Source: Paramecium tetraurelia
Lineage: Eukaryota > Ciliophora > Oligohymenophorea > Peniculida > Parameciidae
Length of the DNA: 64,000 nt
Direction: 5' to 3'
Assembly: GCF_000165425.1 (NCBI RefSeq)
Contig: NW_001799510.1
Span: 281,459 to 345,458, forward strand
The position numbers and the translations under genes are program-made. Below, piece by piece: positions 36,704 through 47,798 of this stretch. How positions within the stretch are numbered: the stretch's first letter is position 1; each line of letters starts with the position of its first letter. The notes under the pieces are model-generated. The model saw nothing but the letters and a program-made list of their open reading frames with translations. It had not been told where the DNA came from and made no database searches.

Positions 36704-38775
36704 ATGAAAATGGAGAGATCTTTTTACCTAAATGGTAAGCCTCTTGTCTAACCTCCATTAAGCATCGACCAACAATTAAATGAACGTCTCGCAAGAACTG
36801 GATACAAGATCGAAGACATCAACAGACTCAACGAACGTCCAGTCCTATCAATTGTAGTTATATAACTAATTCTTAAAGATTGATCTCGATGGATTAACCT
36901 CTGGATACTTGAATAATAATCAAATATTCCAGATGCTTAAATAGGAAATAATGACTTGGAATGAACGAGTGACACTTCATCGAGCATAATAAATAGAATT
37001 AAAAGACCCTTTTGTGTATGAGAACCTTTATAGATAATTGAAGAATTCATTACTTGAAGTTGTCAGCACTAGAAATAGGTAGCAGTAACTAGAATTTCTA
37101 AATAAAGTTTCTACTTGGTTCTTTCGTTAATTGCCAAAATCCTAAAAATAATAATTAACATAGTCACTTATTGAAAAGAATGACAATGTAACTTATATAT
37201 ACATAATTCTCAGACTTTGTAATATATGCCAACTGCTTATAATGAAAGTATGTATGCTTCTGGAATTGAAGATTACAAATCAAGGAATAGATCAATGCAT
37301 CCAGACATAGATCCACCTGAAGACAGAGTAAAAAGCTATCACAGGAAAAATCTACTCTCTGATACAAGCACAAGACCTGGCACTACTCCAGGTATTATGG
37401 GCTTTTCTCAATACACACGACCTTAAACCTCATAAACTACCTATAAAATGATTGATTAAGTTGATAAATTCTCAAGACCTATGACAAATCAGCAATATTC
37501 TGTTACTAAACAATAATCTTCTTGGATGTATGATACTAATTTCCCTGTTTTTGAAACTTTCGAGGAATAGCAAAAAAGCACAAGACGTCAAATTCCAAAA
37601 GAGGAATCTCCACTCAAAGCAGATAAACCTACTGATAGAGATTAAATGGAAGGCATTGAATAAGAATAAGATGAAGATGAAGAGTAATCTCCTGACAAGG
37701 TTGATGCTTCTTAAAAAAATATCTAATCATAGGTGGATCTTTCACCTAAGAAGAAAAAAAAGAAAAAAGAAAGAGCAGATAAATATGTTAGTATTGCACC
37801 TGATAGAAAGACTTATAAAACTGATAAGGACACTGAATTAGCCTATTAAATTGGATAAAATCAACGACTTGGAGAACTCTAAGGAATATTTCATAATTAT
37901 GATCCAACTAATTTAGAAGACAAGATGGCTGCAGCCAGACTTAATCAATATTATCAAGAATAAAGAATTAAAGAATTAAAAGAACAAAGAGAAGATATTG
38001 AAATGGTTGAAAACATGAAAGTCTGGGCAACAAACAAAGGTAGAATTGATGAAATAATACTCTAGTCTGAATATGTATAAAAATGTATGATAATCATAGC
38101 TATAATCTATGGGATCTCAGTTCTCGAATGTTGGCATCAAAGTTTCTGATATCTATGAATCTAAAAAGATGGATCTTGCTGAAGAAAAAGCCTATGCTAA
38201 TTATCTTAATAAAACATCTTACCACAAAGGCAGAACCATTTCAAGTTCTCTCCCCATAACCAAAGTAATTGAAAATACAGTATTACCCACATAAGTTGAT
38301 GATGAGGCAGAGGATTTCTAATCTAAAAATGCTTACTTAGAATAAAGAATTAATTCGTAAAGACTTTACTTCCTCAAAAGATCAAGAGGAAGTTGGTTGC
38401 CTGGAGGTGTTCCGAATCACCCTAGTGCTGAAAAAATTTAGAATAATCGTTCCTTATCTTCCAGTTGTTTCAGAAGTGTCCAACCTTCTAAATAATTTAG
38501 TACTGTCTTCAAAAGCCATAGCATCAAATCAGATATCGATTAATAAGTATTCTAAACTAGTATCATATTAGATTAGCGAAATAAATGTGTTAAAGAATAG
38601 ATTGGCTTCTGAAAAAAGGTTTGTTCCTATAACCATCCTACAAAAGTCCCTTGTTATACCACAAGGACATTTAAATCCTCAAAAAGTACCTCTCCCAAAA
38701 CCTGGAATTCTTTTAGCCAATATACCTGACACAGGAAAGAAAACAAGAGGTAAAAAAAAGAAGTCTAAGAAATGA
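36704..38775 (+). CDS. Unknown protein with Lys-rich C-terminus
   Basis: ATG 36704 (MKMERSFYLNGKPLVQPPL) to TGA 38773-38775; introns of 25, 26, 25 and 25 nt near 36862, 37188, 38073 and 38551 are needed, giving about 650 residues. The N-terminus looks folded (QQLNERLARTGYKIEDINRL, NERVTLHRAQQIELKDPFVY). The middle is Ser/Thr/Pro-rich and disordered with a KKKKKKKERADKY patch, then a helix (YYQEQRIKELKEQREDIEMV), a second ordered patch (VSDIYESKKMDLAEEKAYAN), and a KKKKSKK end. Possibly ciliary or nuclear; no family recognised. Confidence 0.72.
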
Positions 38776-38801
38776 TTATAATAAAGAATGAATATTATTC
38801 A

Positions 38802-38993
38802 ATGATTCAATATCATTCTTCACGCCTCAGTTTAAAAGAAATACAGAAATTTAAAGCCATTAATACTATCAGATAAATAAATAATTCTGAATTTTAAATT
38901 AAAAGATTTTACAAATAGATTAAAGAATTTATCAGTCAAAGCAATTTCTTTTTTAAAAATTAGGAGTTATAAATATAGAAGATTGGAAAATGA
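38802..38993 (+). CDS. Small Lys/Gln-rich frame, doubtful
   Basis: 63 codons from ATG 38802 to TGA 38991-38993: MIQYHSSRLSLKEIQKFKAI and then basic helical sequence. A coiled-coil-like patch (YRRLENEIDKLILKQIQLTT) follows in another frame just downstream, so the two could be parts of one decayed or misassembled gene. Confidence 0.3.
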
Positions 38994-39485
38994 GATAGAC
39001 AAGCTAATATTAAAATAAATATAATTGACAACAAAGATGAAATTAATATAAACCACTAATAAATAACTTGAATTAATATTTTATTGCCATCTACTAATAT
39101 AATATTTAATATGTTAATTATTTATACTGAGTAAACAATCTACAAGATTAAAATATCATCTTGTATTTGTATAAGCATACTTAGTTAATTGATTAAATAA
39201 TTATCCAATAGTTTACAACTATGATATAAAGTTCTTTGACTAATAAAGGTAATTCATCAAATAAGTATAAATTAATATGAAAAATTAGAATAAAATGCTG
39301 TCAAGAAATGTGATTTATATTTAAAAGGGGTATAATATTTATATATACTTTTATAAAATACAATATTATATAATAAATCTTAACATGTTTAAAAATGCGT
39401 AAATAAATAAAAATAATTAATTAAATAGTTCATGTCAATCACTTCCAGTACCAAAACAATAAGCTCTAAATAAAAAAAAATCTTT
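38994..39485. other. AT-rich spacer
   Basis: Contains only the out-of-frame coiled-coil patch mentioned for the preceding small frame (38963-39080). From 39080 the DNA is low-complexity. An ATG at 39385 opens a 34-codon frame that stops at TGA just after an A9 run; a one-base slip there would join it to the next gene. Confidence 0.4.
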
Positions 39486-39932
39486 ATGAATAATTTGGAT
39501 GAATCATATACTTCAATTACTAAGCCATATAGATTCTACTTAAATAATGAATAATAAATTATTAATGTCTTTATTGAATTACCTCCTGGAACTGAACTTA
39601 TAAATGCTATCAGCCGAGTCTTATAAGTAGCCAGCTTGAATAACCCTCTTGATTAAAACCCTGAAAATTATGAATTGTATATTGCAAAAAAAAATGGATA
39701 GCCTTAAACAGATTTTCCATCATTTTAACTTGATCTCAAACTTGAAGATACAGAAAGACAAAATTTCTCACTTGTTCATATGACGTTTAATGAAAAAAAA
39801 ACAAAAAGAAAATCGACTTTTGATTACACCAACAGCTACAGCTAAAGTCCATTCAAATAGTAAAAGTAATCGAAAGATATTGATGATATCAAACAAGAAA
39901 AGAATTGTATTCTGAAATTTTTAGGCTGTTGA
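39486..39932 (+). CDS. CRIM/SIN1-like protein, 148 residues
   Basis: ATG 39486 (MNNLDESYTSITKPYRFYLN) to TGA 39930-39932, no intron. The core has a ubiquitin-like beta-grasp look: IINVFIELPPGTELINAISR, ENYELYIAKKNGQPQTDFPS, FQLDLKLEDTERQNFSLVHM. The motif G-x-x-x-T-DFPSF-x-LD followed by a short acidic loop and FSLV resembles the CRIM domain of SIN1, the TORC2 substrate-binding subunit. The rest is Ser/Lys/Gln-rich and ends in KFLGC. SIN1 assignment is tentative; there is no PH domain. The N-terminus may extend upstream across an A9 run. Confidence 0.5.
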
Positions 39933-40499
39933 AATTGATGATGCTAACTGATTATTTACCTACCTTCCATTTATATTATAATTCTCAACTTTATATTATC
40001 TATAAAAGTTCACCTTTCCTACTTGGAGTAAATAGTGAATTAATTTAAAATACTGATATTATTGCTGCTTTGCATTTAGCATCATTCCATGTATATTATT
40101 TAATCTTCTGAATAATAAAGTATCTTATTCCATAAAAATAAAATTATACAATTACTTCTATAACTCCATAAAAGTTTATTTAGATTTTTGCTTTATTAAA
40201 TAAAGCTTACTCAAATCTCACCTTAATTTAGAACCTTTAAGAATGCAGCTAATTATTCTAATTTCTTAGTAAATATTTTTGAAGTCTAATATGGCTTTGC
40301 TTTTCTCTTCACCAATTACATAAACATGAGCTGTATTATTGATTAATTATTACATTCCTTTCATTGTTAAATTGAATATTAGTTTTCTATAAACAATATA
40401 AGATTCACTAAAAAGATATTCCCAATAATAATTTAATTTTTAATGAATATATCCTGAAACTCATAAAGGAATTTAAAGACTGAGAATGATCTATTTTAA
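39933..40499. other. Spacer with no clear gene
   Basis: One short plus frame near 39970-40100 (INSSPFLLGVN-like composition) and a few hydrophobic frames are visible but none has start, length and protein-like composition together. It may include the worn 5' end of the ABC1-like pseudogene. Confidence 0.4.
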
Positions 40500-41480
40500 T
40501 TTAAATGTAGAAAATTCTCTTATATTTTGTATAGATAAGGCAGAGAAAGGTATCAGTAAATGCATTTTTGCGTCAATGTAAATTTAGATTCCAGAAGTAG
40601 AAGTAATTCATATAATTAATAAAGCCTCTTACATGAGAATACTTTGGAGAGAAGAATGCAAAGTAATTTTCTGCATTTTAGAGAATGATCTAAAGTTTAA
40701 GAAGAAAGGTCAGATTTTTGCACTTGATATTAAAATTGCTACTTTTGACTGTTTATTATCATTTTCCTTAGTATTCAAGTCTTATTTGTTTCCTAATTGG
40801 CTTAAATACTTTTTTTACAAACTTAAATCAGCTTGTCCACTATGGGTAAAGTTAGGACTATGGTTAGCATCGAGGAGATATTTTTGGATATAAAATTATT
40901 AAGGCATTAGAATGATTAAGAGAAGATACTTTACCTCATTCGATAGAAAATACTAATTAATAATTTAAATAAGTTATTAGGAAGAAAATAAAAGATGCTT
41001 TTGAGGAGCTTGAAAAAAACTATTGCTTCAGTTACAATAGCTCAAGTGCATAGAGCTAAATTAAAGAGAGAATAAGTTGCTATCAAACCTAGACGTCTAA
41101 ATATTAAAGATAATTTAGTGATGGATATAAGAATTTTATAAAAGGTTGCTAATTTTTTAGTAAAACTTTAAAAATTAAACAACGAAGAATGGCTATAGCA
41201 TTAGAAGAATTTAAAAAAGCTCTTTTTAATTACACTAATTTAACATTTAAAAAGAGAAACCTTAAGGTTTTTTATAAATTTAAAAATAACCCTAATGTTG
41301 TATTTCTTAGACCTATGAAGAAAATGTATCAGCAGATATTCTAACTGAAACATATGAAGATGCAATACCTTTGACATCATTCTTAAAGTTAGAATGAACA
41401 TTTGAACATCCTAAACAGACTTCTAACAATAAGGATATTAATATATATAAGGAAGGCTAGTTTAAGTTTTAGTCATCTCA
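40500..41480 (+). pseudogene. Decayed ABC1/UbiB-family kinase
   Basis: Matches the ABC1 (ADCK/COQ8) atypical kinase family, whose members support coenzyme Q synthesis or mitochondrial lipid handling. Recognisable patches in order: hydrophobic stretch LLSFSLVFKSYLFPNWLKYF, then CPLWVKLGLWLASR (family KxGQ region), LREDTLPHSIENTNQQF, IRKKIKDAFEELEK, the signature TIASVTIAQVHRAKLKREQV (AxAxxAQVHxA and the ATP-site strand), VMDIRILQKVANFL, and TETYEDAIPLTSFL. They are spread over different frames: a shift after LASR, an in-frame TGA at GYKIIKALE-stop, and another shift in an A7 run near 41006. No normal intron explains these. The C-terminal catalytic DFG half is missing. Confidence 0.6.
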
Positions 41481-42041
41481 TTTTTTTCTTTTCATAAGTT
41501 CAATTTCTTGATAGATGAATATATATTTTACTGATATTGATCATTCAAGTGTTAATGATATTCAACTCTAGAAGTCATATATATATTTCAAATTTTAGAA
41601 ACATTAAGATTTTCATATACTGCTATAAAAGGATCGAATAGTTACAGATTTTATTTAATTTCAGAAAGTAGAAATACTTTATCAGAAATTACAATTATTT
41701 GAAAGAAAATAAATAATTAAATAAATTCAGAATTATTTCGAAATTATAATTAAAGTCAAACAAGATAATAGGATTATTAAATTTAGTTTAAAATTTTAAC
41801 TTGTGAGAATAGGTGTTAATATTCCTTTTAGTTTAAAAAATTAGTATTATTTTAATAATTTATTATTTCAAACAAACTTATTAAAAACTCAATAAAATCA
41901 TTAATGCCTAATGAAATTTTAGAATAATTGTTATACTGGGATTATCAAAAATAATGACAATTAAATTAAAGAACTAATTACGAAAAAAATGCAAATTGAA
42001 TAAAAATCATAATTCTTTATTTATTAAAGTATTTAAACACT
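41481..42041. other. Spacer with a long TGA-free plus frame
   Basis: From ATG 41515 a plus frame has no TGA until 42211, but its right third is antisense to a supported gene. The left part (MNIYFTDIDHSSVNDIQLQK and on) is protein-like in places, then grades into low-complexity Gln/Asn/Ile. It could be a small gene or the worn 3' part of the ABC1-like gene; I do not call it. Confidence 0.35.
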
Positions 42042-42800
42042 TCATTTTATTTACAAAGATTTGCCCTTTAAAGTAACACATAGTGGTTTCTCTGATTTAT
42101 TATACTAAGAATAGGTTTAGAAAATAGGCCTATTGGTAGTTTTTCTGTAAGTTATGCATTTTTCATCTCTCAAGAATCTAGGTGTACATAATTTACTATT
42201 ACTTGGAGAATGAGGATTGAACTAAATATTTATTAGTTGATGTACATCTGCTGAAGTTTTTAATAATGAAGTAATCTTTTTTGGATTAACGTCACCTTAT
42301 TTATTTTGCGAAGTTTTGATAAAATTAGTATGTCTTCTTTTATGATTTCCAGATAAGATTTAAAACTTCTATAATTCATTAATCAAAGTTATTGGCAGAT
42401 GATCAATTTTATTTTTGGAATCTTACTTATTATTATTATTGGGTTCAGTTTAAAAGTGTTCTCTATAACTTGAATTAATCTTATTAATATTTAACTATAA
42501 ATAGGGTGTCGATTTCACATTAGAGTCGATATTTTAAGATTTGTTGTATTTATCACTTGGAGGCATTTTATGTTATGATGAGGTGTTCAATATTAGGATG
42601 TGATTATTAACCATTTTTTAACTAATGTACCTGTCTGATTTAGGGTTGGTTTGTAAACTAAATTAATTAGAAAGATAAGTCTATTAGGAATCAATGCTGG
42701 TTCTCATATTATGATCTTTTTAAACATTTTACTTTTTATTTGATTTCAATTTCAATAATAATGGTAAATCATTTGTATTATAAACTATTTTAATATTCAT
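42042..42800 (-). CDS. Unknown Asn/Ser/Lys-rich protein, 252 residues
   Basis: Intronless frame, ATG complement of 42798-42800 and TGA complement of 42042-42044. It reads MNIKIVYNTNDLPLLLKLKS, then a long Asn/Ser/Gln-rich middle (MRTSIDSQQTYLSNQFSLQT, KSTPYLQLNINKINSSYREH), a basic stretch (ILSGNHKRRHTNFIKTSQNK) and a C-terminal segment PHSPSNSKLCTPRFLRDEK. SP and TP sites suggest a phosphorylated, disordered protein. No family recognised. It starts 53 nt after the stop of the EF-hand gene on the same strand. Confidence 0.62.
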
Positions 42801-42853
42801 AATTACATGATGTTTTTGAATAAGTGAATTTATTAGAGTTAATTTTGGTAAAT

Positions 42854-43615
42854 TCAAGTTCGTCCTATGTTTGTTCCTTCATTTCTTCGTTTATTCGATT
42901 GTGTTATTAATAGTTATAGTTTTAATTCTAGGGCTAATTCAGTTAGATCAACTGGAGGTACTATTGAAACCTTTCGTAAGTTGTTAATGAATTTTGCTAT
43001 GAATTAGAAGATTAGTACCTTGATTGATTCTTATAATTCATTTCTACTTATTAAATAATTTAAATAGCTTATCATGTCATTAAATTAAAAAGGAATGTAT
43101 CCAAAATTACTAGAAGATTCAACATTTGAATTTTGTCGAACTTCTTTAATGATGTTATAGAAGACTATAAGAAATGATAGATTTTTATACTTTTCGAAGC
43201 ATCAGCATCTATGACAGAGTTTTTAAATTCATCCCAATTCAAAGCATCTAATTTATCATTTAAATTATACTGTCCTTATCCTTGTCAACCACTCTAAAAA
43301 AATCTTTAAGCTATTTTTCTGTCACTCCAAACCCATATTTTTAAAACATATCATACATTTCACTAATATCAATATTTTCTATTGAATTGAAACAATATCA
43401 TACTTGATTTATCTCTGTCAAAATTAATAAATATTTTCTTTATAACCTATTCTTATTTAATCTAATCGGGATGTAGGAGATATTATTATTTTACTTTATT
43501 GAAATGTCTTTAATACATAAATATATAATTACCTTCTTCTTAACCATGAGTTCACATCATTGGTCTACATCTGAGTTCGAGAAGTTTTTTCTAAAACAGC
43601 ATTAGTTGAATTCAT
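42854..43615 (-). CDS. EF-hand calcium-binding protein, 220 residues
   Basis: ATG complement of 43613-43615; four introns (25, 25, 23 and 26 nt) leave exactly 221 codons including stop. Two EF-hand loops with ligands in place: FDRDKSKNIDISEM (D1, D3, S5, E12) and VVDKDKDNALNWDEF (D1, D3, D5, E12), each flanked by helices (QVIKKIFIN, MYDMFQKYGFGVTEKQLKDF). The N-terminus MNSTNAVLEKTSRTQMQTND is polar, and the C-terminal 70 residues (EVRQNSNVESSSNFGYIPFQ ... VPPVDLTELALELKLQLL) look helical. Likely a Ca sensor; Paramecium has many for ciliary and exocytotic control. Role unknown. Confidence 0.84.
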
Positions 43616-43879
43616 TATTTATTAAAATGATTTTGATTTTACTATTAATCTCATAATATCAAAACTCATTCGAAACCATAAATTTGAAAACAAGAATATA
43701 TTAATTCACTTAAATAAGATAATTTATATTGAACACAATGGATAATGATTATGATCACTTATGTATAATATAATATGGAAAGTGAATGAGTTTAATAAAA
43801 AATGCTAACCTGGATGTTTTAAGAAAAAGAAAGATATAAATAGGATAATTTTGATTAATTACTAAAAACATCTAAATTT

Positions 43880-45479
43880 TCAAACCTTAGGTTTTGGCTA
43901 CTGCATAATTTAAACTTTTTAATCATGTTATGTTATTAAATCCAATCCTTATAAATTGCCTTGGATATCAGCCCAAGTTACATGCATCTAAAATCAACAT
44001 ATTTTAATTACCTTTGTCAAATTGTTAGCTTGATTATCAGCAAATTTAATAAAATGTTTTGCATAAATGTCAATATTCTAATCAAAGACTCTTTTAATTT
44101 CATTATATGTTGATAGATTATAATAAGCATATGTATCTCTTAAGTCATTCTACTATGATGTTTCTTTAGGTAACATAACACTCAAACAATACTTTTTATT
44201 GTCGATATTTGATTTTAATTCATCTAAGACTTCTTTAGAAACTTCCCATTTATTGAACTCTTTTAATTGATAAAACTTTTCTTTTTTTAAATCCAATCGT
44301 TCCTTATATTTTTAATATTCAGCTTAACTTTATTATCTTAACAGTAGATGTTCTTTTAATTAACCAATTTCTTTGTCATGATATTTAAAGAAGTTTCTAA
44401 AGTTATCTTAGATATAGATCATATAATTCTAAAAGTTTCTACCCCATATCATCATCATATTATTCAATGTAATGGTAACTGCTTCGAACTTCAATACCTT
44501 CTCAGGTTCTTAAACAGCAGCATTAAATTAATTAATGTGATTGGTAAGCACTTCAAAAGATTCACCCATCTAAAACATTGTAGCTGATATTATTTCGAAA
44601 TCCTATAACAATTTTTTTGATTATTTCATAATTCTAAATAATAAATATTTAGCTTACACATCAAAGTCCAAATTTAAACTCGTCATTAAATTACCAGCAG
44701 CTTTGATATAATTATCAGTTTAAGGATTGAAGGCTACTTCAATTTATCCTGTCTCACTGACAACCTTATCTAACTTAGTGGTTTTTTGAACTTTCTCCGA
44801 AGCGGTTTGGAGAGATTTGAATTCTTTTTCATCTTGCATTCTTAAGAATTCGCAAAAGTATTTGTCATTCTTGAGAATCGTTGAATTAAGTAAATGATTT
44901 AAGAATTTCTAAAAACTTAGGAATTTCATAATTACTTCTAAGAATTTCATTCTTTTTACTAAGTAAGCATCACTGAATTATCTAGTTGGAGTTTTGTTGG
45001 CAATAGGAGGTACAAACACTCCAGGATATTATTTGGTTAAGATTTCTCTCAACCATTCGAAATCTGAATACCTTCTGGTGACAGCCCATTAGAATGGTTA
45101 TGTAGTAATTCTATAGTTAACGTAGGACTTGCTAAGACTAAAGAATCCTGTATCCTTCTTGTCAAAGCTATTATTAATATATAATGTACTAATCAATTGT
45201 AATTTACACATTATTTGTGTTACCTATTTCTGTTCCAATCAGTTTTTGACAATCAATCTTCCTCTTGAATCCAATGTCATCATCAACGATTTACATCATT
45301 GCATTCTTCATTTTTTGATAATCATTGACTGCTTATCTTAATTCATCCATCTACCAGATATCCAAATCTTAACCTCCGTTTTCTTTCTTTTTATCCATAT
45401 ACTTAGTAAAGTCTTCACTATCATAACCCTTATTGATGATTTCATCAACCAAAAACTGCTGTTTGTCCTCCAATGACAT
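43880..45479 (-). CDS. PX-domain sorting nexin with BAR-like C-terminus
   Basis: ATG complement of 45477-45479. An N-terminal helical region (DKQQFLVDEIINKGYDSEDF, MDELRQAVNDYQ) precedes the PX domain at about residues 120-240: RKIDCQKLIGTEI, a 22-nt intron, GFFSLSKSYVNYRI, RRYSDFEWLREIL (PI3P-binding Arg), QYPGVFVPPIANK, and VKRMKFLEVIMKFL. After residue 260 the sequence is helical with coiled-coil character to the end (ITQHDQKVQIMQQPKPKV), which suggests a BAR-type membrane-curving module. At least three introns. The PX plus BAR order fits SNX4/SNX1-like endosomal tubule coats, which act with retromer; VPS29 is also in this window, though not adjacent. Confidence 0.87.
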
Positions 45480-45566
45480 ATTCTATATTAATTTTTATTA
45501 TTAAGATTCCTCATTATGTATAACAAGATTATTTAACATGTATATTTATTGTTGATATTAACTTAA

Positions 45567-46742
45567 TCAGGTTCTACCTCCTTCCCCACTTGCTCCTACT
45601 CCTTAAGCTGAAACCAATTCTCCTTCAACAACATCATCGTCGTCATCAGGGATTTCTTCAGTTTTGTGTGTAGTAGTTTTAGTTACTGTTTCCTCAATGA
45701 CTATTTCCTCTGTTTCTTCTTCTTCTTCTTCTTCCTATTCAACAGTTTCCTTAGTTACAGTCTCAGTTTATTCGTGGTGTTCTTCATGATGTTCTTCTTC
45801 TTTGTGTTCTTCATGATGTACTTCTTCCTTGTGTTCTTCATGTACTTCTTCTTTGTGTTCTTCATGATGTACTTCTTCCTTATGTTCTTCATGTACTTCT
45901 TCCTTATGTTCTTCATGTACTTCTTCCTTGTGTTCTTCATGGTGTTCTTCATGTACTTCTTCAACAACTTGTTTCTTTTATTGTTATGCTTATCCAACAA
46001 TAACTTTGTCAAATGAATCAACTCTATTAATTTTAACATCAGGGTCGCTTTCATGGCATTTCTTATTGATCACTTGGATTTTACCTTCGTTGTCATTAAT
46101 AATATTGATGGTAACCTAACATCATTATAATTATTTACATCAGCATTTCCACATTACTTAGCAATATGTTTTCTCTCGTCCAAAAACTTGTTGATCAATT
46201 ACTCAATTCTATCACAACATTATTTGCTTTCATCTTGATCTAAACATTATATCGATGAAATACATACTTGTTGCTGTTTGTAATAATTAGATTGAATGTT
46301 TCAATTGATCGATTTCATTTGCTCTCCATTACTAATAAATTGTATGTTGTCTCTTATGTGTATTGTGTCTCAAGGCAGCAAGTACTCTCTTTGCTCTTTG
46401 CACAGTGTCTACCATTTAATTTAAACTATGTACTTGAGTTTCTTTATCTATTAAACTTTTGTTAATTAAGGATTTTATGAGCAGTACTCAATAATCGAAT
46501 TTCATGATGAATCACTTTCTCATCCTAAAATAGTTCAGCCCACATTTTTAATTAGTGACTAACTTATAATAAATTTGCTTAACAATCTAATTGACTATAA
46601 TCCAAAGTCATGAGTTTATTTAGATTGGTTAAACTTACTCCATTTTCGAGTTAAATCAGAGTTTCTTAGAATATACAGATTTAGTACCTTCTTAACACAA
46701 ACAGACACTAACAAGTACGAAGGTTAAAAAAATTTTGTTCAT
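45567..46742 (-). CDS. Secreted coiled-coil protein with Glu/His repeats
   Basis: ATG complement of 46740-46742 starts a signal peptide (MNKIFLTFVLVSVCLC) with a 23-nt intron directly after it. The mature part is helical (LTNLNKLMTLDYSQLDCQAN, MVDTVQRAKRVLAALRHNTH), contains a CC pair (QDESKQCCDRIEQLI), then a short beta-like patch (VTINIINDNEGKIQVINKK). Next come the tandem EEVHEEHK-type units (45775-45963) and an acidic Thr-rich end (EETEEIVIEETVTKTTTHK, DDDDDVVEGELVSA). Signal peptide, coiled coil and acidity recall the luminal proteins of Paramecium secretory granules, but it lacks the clear trichocyst-matrix signature seen at 60830-61930. Function unknown. Confidence 0.75.
45775..45963 (-). 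repeat. Tandem repeat encoding Glu/His/Lys octa- and nonapeptides
   Basis: About seven imperfect units of 24 or 27 bases in the coding frame of the secreted-protein gene, encoding EEVHEEHK or EEVHHEEHK with small changes. Units differ by single codons, so the array has drifted, but the E-E-V-H core is constant. Confidence 0.9.
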
Positions 46743-47164
46743 AAAAATAATTAAAACCGATTTTAAACCCGTTTTTATTTTAATATAAGTCAAACACCAA
46801 ATATTTATAATATATCAACTATTTACAAAATATTCAAAATTCTGAAAGGAAATAAAACTCTTGATAAGGACCCCCTTCAAATTGTAATTAAATTTTGAAT
46901 AATGCATATTATGGATCTTTCTAATTTAAAAATAATATAATTAACACAAAGGAATTATTATAATGATAATCTCAATTTTTATACATCGAACATCATTATT
47001 AAACACCTATCACTCTATTTTTAAATTAGATGGAACTCTTTCTATCAAAAATATATACTTGCAGGTACATTCCGTATGTATTGACGTGTGAACGTCCCAT
47101 TGTTTATATCTAATTAATTAAACATAAGCTTAATAATATTATTTTTAAGATATTACTCTACAAA
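46743..47164. promoter_or_regulatory. Divergent promoter region
   Basis: About 420 bases between the start codons of the secreted protein (left) and CCCH protein (right). Mostly A/T. A perfect 5-base inverted repeat with TGACGT half-sites lies at 47083-47096 (TTGACGTGTGAACGTCC), in otherwise G/C-poor DNA. No other element seen. Confidence 0.35.
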
Positions 47165-47770
47165 ATGCAATAGTGCTGTTGTATTTCAACTTAGGATGAG
47201 AATGAAAATCTCTCATCTGGTTTGAGTTGGTATAATTTTCACCTAAACTCAAATAGCGATTAAGAAGAATGTGAAAATAAAGAAAAAATCGAAAATAAGA
47301 GCAAAAATAAAATCTCATTTATTGTTAAAGTCAAGACAGAAGTAATAACAATTACGATAATTTTAGATCTGTAAATATTGGGCAATAGAAGATTATTGTC
47401 CTTATGGATAATAAGTATATAGAAAAATATATAAATAGTGTGCATTTGCTCATGGCCAACATGAAATAAGATAGAAAACACATGTGCCCCACAATTACAA
47501 AACTTAGGTTTGCAAGAATTACATAACTATTGGGTAAAACATTGAGTTAAATCAAGTTATTGTTGTTACGGGGAAAGATGCTAATTTAAACATCCTGAAA
47601 AAAAAGGGAACCAACTTCCTTGTATAACTTACTAAAATCTCCTTAATAATATGGGAAACACCTTTTTTAAGCAGAAGTAAGAGGATTGTTCTATATTCCT
47701 AGACTTATTAAAAATTAAAAACGCAGTAAAGGTTTGCCTTATAAACTTTGATTATAATTTGTATTTATGA
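47165..47770 (+). CDS. Tandem CCCH zinc-finger protein (TTP/ZFP36-like)
   Basis: Found only after removing three introns (47342-47366, 25 nt; 47415-47438, 24 nt; 47534-47556, 23 nt); 177 residues from ATG 47165 (MQQCCCISTQDENENLSSG) to TGA 47768-47770. The two fingers have TTP spacing C-x8-C-x5-C-x3-H and the lead motifs: KTEICKYWAIEDYCPYGQQC with AFAHG, and KTQVCKNYITIGYCCYGERC with QFKHP. The linker between fingers (QHEIRQKTHVPHNY) also matches. TTP-type proteins bind AU-rich mRNA elements and promote decay. It ends 28 nt from the histidine-kinase stop on the other strand. Confidence 0.88.
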
Positions 47771-47798
47771 ATAACTGTTATTATATAATGACTAATTA

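Noticed and set aside
41515-42213. 232-codon TGA-free plus frame
   Set aside because: Its right third overlaps the supported minus-strand gene at 42042-42800 and much of the left is low-complexity; not enough for a gene call.
43020-43041. Alternative start (ATG complement of 43039-43041) for the Asn/Ser-rich gene
   Set aside because: It would overlap the last exon of the EF-hand gene; the ATG at 42800 gives a full intronless frame in the following spacer.
45666-46016. Plus-strand frame of 116 codons made almost only of Phe, Leu, Met and Ser
   Set aside because: Antisense shadow of the Glu/His/Lys repeat array; composition follows from GAA and CAT codons read backwards.
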